Assembly: GCA_035281845.1 (NCBI GenBank)
Contig: DATEVL010000148.1
Span: forward strand, 1 to 19,420
Origin: DATEVL01 sp035281845
Lineage (GTDB): Bacteria; Chloroflexota; Anaerolineae; Anaerolineales; E44-bin32
Direction: 5' to 3'
DNA length: 19,420 nt
Shown here: piece after piece, positions 14,220-19,420 of the stretch
How positions within the stretch are numbered: position 1 is the stretch's first letter
Layout of the letters: each line of letters begins with the position of its first letter
The notes under the pieces: model-generated
What the model was told of the DNA's origin: nothing
What the model saw: the letters and a program-made list of their open reading frames with translations, nothing else
Database searches by the model: none
Program-made: the position numbers and the translations under genes

Positions 14220-14786
14220 ATGGGTCGCACACTCCCTTCCATCACCAACGCTGTCCTGCATGAGCAGCAATCGCTCAACCGCTTCCGCCGCGCCCTGCGC
14301 CGGACCGACCAGCGCGCCCTCGACGACCTGTTCGCTGCCTCGCGCCATCACCTGGCCGCCGCCGCCTATGCCTCTCACCTGCTGCCCTTCGAGATCATGC
14401 TGCTGTCGATGCTCGTCGAGGAACACAAGCAGGTGCTGCACCTGCAGCTGGAGCTGGAGCGCCTGCAGCTCCTGCTCGACTTTGGTCGCGCTTCGCATCC
14501 CGAAGGGGACCCCGCGGCCGTCGGGGACCCAACGGCTTCTACCTACGTGCCCACCGACGCGCCGGGCGCGGAACCACTCTCCCTCCTGCCGGACCCATAT
14601 GCCCTCCACGACGCCTCCCCTTCGCCCTACCTCCCTCGCAATGGTCGGAACGAAGAGGAGGCGCAAACAGGGGCCCCAGAGGAGCATCGCGCTTCGCATC
14701 GCGCTTCGCATCCCGCAGGGGATCCCGCAGGGGATCCCGCAGACGACCCGCCCTTGCGAAAACGCAAATGGTGGGCCGGCGGTTGA
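14220..14786 (+). CDS. Small helical protein with low-complexity tail, second gene of PolB cassette
   Basis: The 188-residue product has an N-terminal all-helical domain (about 1-89) with a long amphipathic segment (LLSMLVEEHKQVLHLQLELE, then RLQLLL) that could form a coiled coil. The rest is Pro/Ala/Asp-rich and probably disordered. It includes two in-frame copies of the palindromic repeat (about 89-102 and 151-175, RASHRASHPAGDPAGDP) and ends in a short basic-aromatic peptide, RKRKWWAGG. I do not recognise the family. Position between a RecA-like gene and PolB suggests an accessory subunit or linker of that polymerase. The terminal peptide could be a docking motif, but this is inference. 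ATG 14220 follows directly after the intergenic repeat with no obvious ribosome-binding site. Confidence 0.65.
   Translation: MGRTLPSITNAVLHEQQSLNRFRRALRRTDQRALDDLFAASRHHLAAAAYASHLLPFEIMLLSMLVEEHKQVLHLQLELERLQLLLDFGRASHPEGDPAAVGDPTASTYVPTDAPGAEPLSLLPDPYALHDASPSPYLPRNGRNEEEAQTGAPEEHRASHRASHPAGDPAGDPADDPPLRKRKWWAGG
14485..14530 (+). repeat. In-frame GC palindromic repeat in cassette gene 2 (first)
   Basis: GGTCGCGCTTCGCATCCCGA followed by AGGGGACCCC is one unit of the repeat family seen at 13570-13728, encoding GRASHPEGDP. Confidence 0.65.
14671..14742 (+). repeat. In-frame GC palindromic repeat in cassette gene 2 (second)
   Basis: GGGGCCCCAGAGGAGCATCG, two CGCTTCGCATC units and two CCCGCAGGGGATC units in tandem. 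It encodes HRASHRASHPAGDPAGDP just before the C-terminal basic peptide. Confidence 0.75.
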
Positions 14787-14795
14787 CATGGAGTG

Positions 14796-14850
14796 CGTAG
14801 CCGCAGGCTTTAGCCTGCGCCTGCCCGCAGCCTAAAGGCTGCGGCTACGC
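14796..14850. repeat. Long perfect-stem hairpin between cassette genes 2 and 3
   Basis: Two 25-base arms (14796-14820 and 14826-14850) pair at all but a couple of positions around GTAGCCGCAGGCTTTAGCC and GGCTGCGGCTACG, with a 5-base loop. A TGACCAC word follows (14853-14859). The hairpin ends 16 nt before the polymerase start codon, so on mRNA it could limit readthrough or translation of polB. A degenerate copy is in the element at 1785-1913. Confidence 0.8.
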
Positions 14851-14866
14851 CACTGACCACTGTCTT

Positions 14867-17437
14867 ATGCCATCCCTCTCCGCCTGGCTGTTCGATGTCT
14901 ACCCCAGCGGCCCGGGCATGCTCGTCTGGCTGCTCGACGAGCACGGCCGCATGCACGCCCTGCGCGATGACGACTTCGTCCCCTGCTTCTACGCCCGCGG
15001 CCCGGAGGACGAGCTGGCGGCGCTCAGCAACCTGCTGCGGGCTCGCCGCCTGCCGACCCTGCGGCGCACCGAGCGCCGCGATCTCTTCCTCGACCGCGAC
15101 CTGGAAGTGCTCGAAATCGGCGTGCCGATGCCGTCCATGCTGCCGGCCGTGCTGCGCTGGGCATCGGAAGCCCAACCCAACCTGACCTACTACGACGCCG
15201 ACATTCCGCTGCCGCAACGCTACGTCCTGTCGCGCGGCGTCTTCCCTCTGGCCCTATGCCAGGTGGAGTACGAGACTGAGGAGAAACCGGATTTCTCAAG
15301 AAACCCGGTTTCGTGGGGGCGCCTGCGCCGCATCGACACCCTCGACACACCCTGGGAGATCGACTACCGGTTGCCGCCGCTGCGAGTGATGAGTCTGTAC
15401 CTCGTCAACCGGCACGGGGAAGTTGTCGAAGGCGATCGCGCTTCGTCGCGTCTTCGTCGCGCTTCGCATCCCGAAGGGGGCACCCCAGAGGGGCACGCCG
15501 GCGAGGAGGAAAGGGACAACCAGCCGCGTCAGGACCGCTCCGGCGGAGGCTCGACGCCCAATCCTTCCCACGCCCGCCAGGGCACGCGCCAAACCCATGC
15601 CGACCTGGTGGTCGAGGTCGAAGGGCGCCAGCACGTCTTCCCCCGCCGCCATGGCCGCCGTCTCCTGCTCGGTGTGCGCCACTTGCTCGAGCGTCACGAC
15701 CCCGACCTGATCGTCACCGCCTACGGCGACTCCTACCTGCTGCCTCGCCTGCTGCACCTCTCCCAGCACTATGGTCTCCCGCTGCCGCTCAATCGCGATC
15801 CGCGCCAGGCCGTGGCCCACAAAGCCGCCCATTCCTACTTCTCTTACGGGCGCATCATCTTCCGCGACGAGCAACACCTGCTCTTCGGCCGCTGGCACCT
15901 CGACCACCACAACGCCTTCCTGGGCGGTGATTACGGCCTGGACGGGACGATCGAGATCGCCCGGCTCTCCGGCCTGCCGGTGCAGACCGTCGCCCGCGTC
16001 TCGACCGGCACCGGCATCAGCGCCATGCAGGTCGCCACCGCCTGGCGTCGCGGCGTGCTGGTGCCCTGGCAGAAGCGCCACCCCGAATCGCTCAAGAGCG
16101 GCATCGACTTGCTGACCGCCGACAAGGGCGGCCTGGTCTACACCCCCACCCCCGGCCTGCACCAGCACGTCGCCGAGCTCGACTTCACCGCCATGTACCC
16201 CAGCATCATGGTTCATTTCAATATCTCACCGGAGACGGTCGGCGCCCGCTGTTGCGACGGCGTGCCGGTGCCCGAACTCGGCACGCCGGTCTGCCGCCAT
16301 CGTCAGGGCCTGGTGCCCGAGACTCTGGCGCCGCTGCTCGAGAAGCGCCGCCGCTACAAGGCGCTCGTGCGCGCCCTGCCCGCCGACGACCCGCGCCGCC
16401 AGGCCTTTCAGCGTCGCTACTCGGCCCACAAGTGGCTGCTGGTCACCTGCTTCGGCTACCTTGGCTACAAGAACGCCCGTTTCGGCCGCATCGAAGCCCA
16501 CGAGGCCGTCACCGCCTACGGGCGCGAAGTGCTGCTGCGCGCCAAGGAGATCGTCGAGCAGCGCGGCTTCCGCGTGCTCCACCTGTACGTCGATGGGTTG
16601 TGGGTCGATCGTCCCGGCGCCCGGGAGCGCCCCGACTACGAAGCCCTGCTGGACGAGATCCAGTGCGACACCGGCTTGCACATCGCCCTGGAAGGCGTCT
16701 ACCGCTGGCTGGCCTTCCTGCCCTCACGCGTCGAGCCGCGCGTCACCGTCGCCAACCGCTACTTCGGCGCCTTCGAAGACGGCACACTCAAGGTGCGCGG
16801 CATCGAGGCCCGCCGCCACGATACGCCGACCTTCATCCGCGAAACGCAACTGGGGGCGCTCGAGATCCTGGCCGAGGCGCCCGACGCCGCCGGGTTCCGG
16901 CGCCTGCTGCCGGAGGCCATCGCCTACGCCGGGCATCGCCTGCAGGCGCTGCGCGCCGGCCGCGCCCCGCTCGATGAGCTGGTCGTCGCCCACAACCTAT
17001 CGCGCCGTCCGGAGGAATTTGTCGTCCGCACCGCCGCCGCGCGCGTCGCCGGCGAGCTCACGCGCGCCGGAGTCGAGTTGAGCCCGGGCGAGCGCTTGCG
17101 CTTCCTCTACGTGCCCGGCCCGGAGAAGGCGCGCGCCTGGGACCTGATCGAGACGCCCACGGCCTACGACCACCAGGCCTATACCGTCCTTTTCCTGCGC
17201 GCGCTGGAGAGCCTGTTCGCGCCCGTGGGGGTCGACACGAGCACGCTCGCCCTGTGGCTCCTGGGCGACGCCGGCTACTGGGGCCCCCCCGGCACCCTGC
17301 CGCCCACCGGCGTCGACCCGCGCTGGCCGCTGCTGGCCCGCACCCCAAGACGGCATGGGCCTCCCTCTCCGGCGCCCACGCTATGGGCTCTTCCGGCACA
17401 GATTCCCATGCCCCGCCCCGATCCGGCCATCGCGTGA
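14867..17437 (+). CDS. Archaeal-type family-B DNA polymerase, proofreading-dead
   Basis: The 856-residue product follows the archaeal PolB layout. Polymerase motifs: motif A ELDFTAMYPSIM (Asp439), then HFNISPETVGA; motif B KWLLVTCFGYLGYKNARFG (Lys522, with T-C replacing the usual N-S); motif C HLYVDGLWV (Asp576 kept, first Asp of the usual DTD replaced by Tyr574); then VANRYFG and a thumb with RGIEARR and FIRETQ. Exonuclease motifs are ruined: Exo I reads MSLYLVN (178-181) instead of the usual D-I-E, Exo II reads AYGDSYLLP (285-293) with the catalytic Asp replaced by Leu, and the Exo III region is shortened. This predicts DNA synthesis without 3'-5' proofreading, fitting translesion or repair synthesis. 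Residues about 189-245 are a low-complexity insertion partly encoded by the palindromic repeat; a second palindrome (15283-15312) encodes KPDFSRNPVS. Start ATG 14867 follows the hairpin at 14796-14850. Confidence 0.88.
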   Translation: MPSLSAWLFDVYPSGPGMLVWLLDEHGRMHALRDDDFVPCFYARGPEDELAALSNLLRARRLPTLRRTERRDLFLDRDLEVLEIGVPMPSMLPAVLRWASEAQPNLTYYDADIPLPQRYVLSRGVFPLALCQVEYETEEKPDFSRNPVSWGRLRRIDTLDTPWEIDYRLPPLRVMSLYLVNRHGEVVEGDRASSRLRRASHPEGGTPEGHAGEEERDNQPRQDRSGGGSTPNPSHARQGTRQTHADLVVEVEGRQHVFPRRHGRRLLLGVRHLLERHDPDLIVTAYGDSYLLPRLLHLSQHYGLPLPLNRDPRQAVAHKAAHSYFSYGRIIFRDEQHLLFGRWHLDHHNAFLGGDYGLDGTIEIARLSGLPVQTVARVSTGTGISAMQVATAWRRGVLVPWQKRHPESLKSGIDLLTADKGGLVYTPTPGLHQHVAELDFTAMYPSIMVHFNISPETVGARCCDGVPVPELGTPVCRHRQGLVPETLAPLLEKRRRYKALVRALPADDPRRQAFQRRYSAHKWLLVTCFGYLGYKNARFGRIEAHEAVTAYGREVLLRAKEIVEQRGFRVLHLYVDGLWVDRPGARERPDYEALLDEIQCDTGLHIALEGVYRWLAFLPSRVEPRVTVANRYFGAFEDGTLKVRGIEARRHDTPTFIRETQLGALEILAEAPDAAGFRRLLPEAIAYAGHRLQALRAGRAPLDELVVAHNLSRRPEEFVVRTAAARVAGELTRAGVELSPGERLRFLYVPGPEKARAWDLIETPTAYDHQAYTVLFLRALESLFAPVGVDTSTLALWLLGDAGYWGPPGTLPPTGVDPRWPLLARTPRRHGPPSPAPTLWALPAQIPMPRPDPAIA
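15283..15312. repeat. Coding palindrome GAAACCGG...CCGGTTTC in polB
   Basis: Eight-base arms 15283-15290 and 15305-15312 enclose 14 bases including TTTCTCAAGAAA. It is in frame, encoding KPDFSRNPVS in the exonuclease-like domain. The word AAACCGGGTTTCT is a known kind of dispersed repeat in other bacteria, so this is probably a second repeat family inserted in coding sequence. Confidence 0.6.
15431..15498 (+). repeat. In-frame GC palindromic repeat in polB
   Basis: CGATCGCGCTTCGTCGCG, then CGCTTCGCATCCCGAAGG and GGGGGCACCCCAGAGGGGCA, the same unit order as at 13580-13688. It encodes DRASSRLRRASHPEGGTPEGH at the Exo I/Exo II boundary. Confidence 0.78.
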
Positions 17438-17444
17438 CCGCCGC

Positions 17445-17481
17445 CGGACGGCAGGCGAGGGGAGGAGCGCGCCGCCGTCCG
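17445..17481 (+). terminator. Weak hairpin after polB
   Basis: CGGACGGC (17445-17452) pairs with GCCGTCCG (17474-17481) just after the polymerase stop codon. There is no following U-tract, so intrinsic termination is only possible. Confidence 0.3.
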
Positions 17482-17641
17482 CGCGCAAATCGACGCCTCG
17501 GCCGCCGGGCCTCGGCTTAACCGTCCAACCATAGCGCCGCAGCACGCCTGTACGCTTGTCCCTCCCCGAACTACCGCCAAACGGTGTAGACTGCGGGTTT
17601 GTTTCCGGGCTCTCCAGCCCGCCCATTCAACGGTCCTCTCC

Positions 17642-19220
17642 GTGCAAAACAACCTATCCCAACCCAAGCCATTCCACGTCCTCCTCTTCGCAACCTACCC
17701 GGCGCTGGCCCTGCTCGCCGCCAACGCCGGCCAGGCCGCGGTCACCGATGTCCTTCGGCCGCTGCTCATCTCATGGATTCTGGCGGGGGCCATCTATGCC
17801 GTGTTCCGACTCCTCCTCCGCCATCCGGCTCGAGCGGCCCTCGCTACGACTCTGACCATCATCCTCCTCCTCTCCTACGGCCACCTGTATAACGGGCTCA
17901 AACTGATCGGGCTCCCCGGAGACGTTGTGGTTCGCCATCGCTTTCTCCTTCCGGTGGTCCTGGGCCTCCTCGCCATAGCCCTGTTCCTTGTCGCGCGGAG
18001 CGCTCCCTCTCCCCAGGTCGTCTCGACCCTGAATCTGATGGGTCTCGTCGCGATCGCCTTACCCGCTACAGCTTTGCTCCTCACCTTGGGAAGGGCTACC
18101 CTTGCCTCCTCGTCGAAGGGCGGAGAGCCTGAGCAGTGCAGCCTCCAGCCTCCACGTGGTGCAGCCCTTCCCGACGTCTACTTCATCGTGATGGATGCCT
18201 ACGAGCGAGACGATGTCCTGCGCGAGATGCATGGATCCGACATCACCCCCTTCCTCGAGTGGCTGGAAGCCAGAGGCTTCTACATCCCGCGCGGAGGCAT
18301 GAGCAACTACCGGCACACGGAGTTGTCGATCCCCTCGACCCTGAACATGAACTACGTCCAGTCGCTTCTAGGGACGGACACCCCGCCCGAGGAGGAGGGT
18401 CGGTGGAGGATGGTGAAGATGATCTCCGACAATCGCCTTCGCCGCGAGCTGGAGTGCATCGGCTACTCAACGGTGGGGATCGAGACCGGGGTGTCGTGGA
18501 CCGAGTGGGACGATGCCGACTACTTCATCGCCCAAGACACGGATCCCCTCCACCGCGGGTCTCGTCGGCCGTATTTCGCCCTTGGAAGGGAAGTTTCTCG
18601 ACACGACAGCGGCGCGTGCCGTCCTGGATGCATTTCGCTCGCGCCAGGGCTCGGCGCCGGTGTTGCTCGACCCCAACCAAGGCACGCGCGATCGAATCCT
18701 CTTCGCTTTCGACCAACTCGAACGAGTCCCGAGTCTCCCTTCTCCCAAGCTGGTCTTCGTCCACATCCTATCGCCCCATCCCCCGATGGTCTTCGGCCCG
18801 AACGGCGAGCCCATCAGCAAGGCCGAGTTCGAGACTACCTTCGGCTCTGCCGGCGAGCCCGGGATTCTCCAAGCCTATGCCGACCAGGTCACGTACCTCA
18901 ACACCAAGCTGCAAGCGGCGATCACGGCCATCCTGGACTCCTCCTCCGTGCCGCCGGTGATCGTGATTGAAGGGGACCACGGCTGGGCGGATCGCAATCC
19001 CGAGGACAAACTTTCCAACTTCAACGCCATTCACTTACCCTTCGGTGGGAAGGCCAGGCTCTATCCCACCCTCACCCCTGTCAACACGTTTCGTATTGTT
19101 CTGGACGAGTACTTCGGCGGGGACTTCCCTCTGCTGGAAGATGTCAGCTACTACTCCACCGAAGGGGACATGTTCCAGTTCACCGTCGTCCCCAATACCT
19201 GGACGGCGCGGGCCCCGTAG
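17642..19220 (+). pseudogene. Membrane-anchored sulfatase/phosphoglycerol-transferase-like protein, frameshifted
   Basis: The first frame (GTG 17642) gives five hydrophobic helices (within about residues 10-150) and then the start of an alkaline-phosphatase-superfamily domain: DVYFIVMDAYERDDVLREMHG, with FLEWLEARGFYIPRGG and NYRHTELSIPSTLNMNYV. The match ends at about YFIAQDTDP. From 18545 on, the conserved sequence continues in another frame (GLVGRISPLEGKFLDTT, KLVFVHILSPHPPMVFG, PPVIVIEGDHGWADRN and NTFRIVLDEYFGGDFP) to the stop at 19220. Removing one C from the CCCC run at 18545-18548 restores one frame of about 525 residues. VIVIEGDHG is the metal-binding block of this superfamily; in the family, membrane-embedded members transfer or hydrolyse phospho- or sulfo-groups outside the cell. 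The shift may be a homopolymer error or a real mutation. The ribosome-binding site is weak. Confidence 0.75.
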
Positions 19221-19248
19221 GCACGCGCCCGATCCTCACCCGCCAACC

Positions 19249-19420
19249 TCAATCGTCCCCCTCCTCCTTGTCGCCGTTAGCGTGGCATGCCACGCAGTTC
19301 CCCAGGTTCGAGGTGATCTCCTTATGTTTGTCTTGCATCTTGCTTTTGTCGTGGCAGCTGTAACAGGTGTAATCCATGAGACTGCTCGGATGGCACTTGC
19401 CGCAGTTGCCGCCGGCTCCG
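19249..19420 (-). CDS. Multihaem cytochrome c, C-terminal part (runs off window)
   Basis: The minus-strand frame ending at the TGA at 19249-19251 encodes 56 visible residues with three haem-binding CxxCH motifs in order: CGKCH, CYSCH and CVACH. Between them are MDYT and KSKMQDKHKEI, and the protein ends NGDKEEGDD. Three c-type haem sites in 56 residues, each with His as an axial ligand, mean a multihaem cytochrome of the NapC/NrfH or cytochrome c7/c554 kind, exported and involved in electron transfer; the exact type cannot be told from this end. It is convergent with the sulfatase-like gene. The N-terminal part, including the export signal, is outside the window. Confidence 0.85.
   Translation of the reverse strand, partial: GAGGNCGKCHPSSLMDYTCYSCHDKSKMQDKHKEITSNLGNCVACHANGDKEEGDD

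Noticed and set aside
14783..14788. TTGACA before polB as a private -35.
   Set aside because: No -10-like sequence lies at 16-18 bp; the position falls in the repeat hairpin.
15296..16216. Long minus-strand ORF opposite polB.
   Set aside because: It is the antisense shadow of a clear PolB coding region in GC-rich DNA and has no recognisable motifs.
16591..16606. PolB motif C appearing to have lost its catalytic Asp (YVDGLWV read as Y-x-D-T-D with the second D missing).
   Set aside because: Aligned with the archaeal form Y-I-D-T-D-G-L, the retained D576 before G-L matches the second, essential Asp; only the first is lost.

Overview
The window is GC-rich, gene-dense bacterial DNA that looks like a Chloroflexota (Anaerolineae-type) genome or metagenome contig. 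This is inferred from the mix of families: Gmad2-type and NBR1-Ig-type lipoproteins, a GAF/PP2C signalling protein, GC-rich palindromic intergenic repeats, and an archaeal-looking family-B DNA polymerase. No rRNA, tRNA or CRISPR array was found.

Left part (1-5400): the N-terminus of a small membrane protein (minus) and a tandem-Gmad2 lipoprotein (minus) lie divergent from a small LuxR-HTH regulator. The regulator's near-consensus promoter has the palindrome AGAACAAATGTTCT exactly filling the gap between its -35 and -10. Next come a triple-GAF SpoIIE-like phosphatase and a TfoX N-terminal-domain protein. After them is a gene that conventional calling would break: a thioredoxin-like protein with an in-frame TGA in a Thr-TGA-Pro-Pro-Cys context, which I read as a selenoprotein (U-x-x-C).

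Middle (5395-12904): an unrecognised 500-aa protein and a GNAT-like protein form a minus-strand pair. They are divergent from a PlsC-like acyltransferase across a symmetric pair of overlapping promoters. Then come a frameshifted lipoprotein, an NBR1-Ig lipoprotein and a multi-pass GT-C-like membrane protein, all on the minus strand.

Right part (13200-17437) is the most interesting region: a three-gene plus-strand cassette preceded by a second exact copy of AGAACAAATGTTCT, a Gram-positive-type LexA/SOS half-site arrangement (GAAC-N4-GTTC). It encodes a RecA/RadA-like protein with no Walker A lysine, a small helical protein, and an archaeal-type PolB that keeps its polymerase aspartates but has lost its proofreading residues. 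By analogy with ImuA-ImuB-DnaE2 this could be a damage-inducible translesion (mutasome-like) module. All three genes carry in-frame insertions of the same GC-rich palindromic repeat, and both intergenic gaps are filled by other palindromic repeats.

The window ends with a frameshifted membrane-anchored sulfatase/phosphoglycerol-transferase-like gene and the C-terminus of a multihaem cytochrome c (minus). Two apparent frameshifts (about 9600-9660 and 18545-18548) may be assembly errors or real decay.
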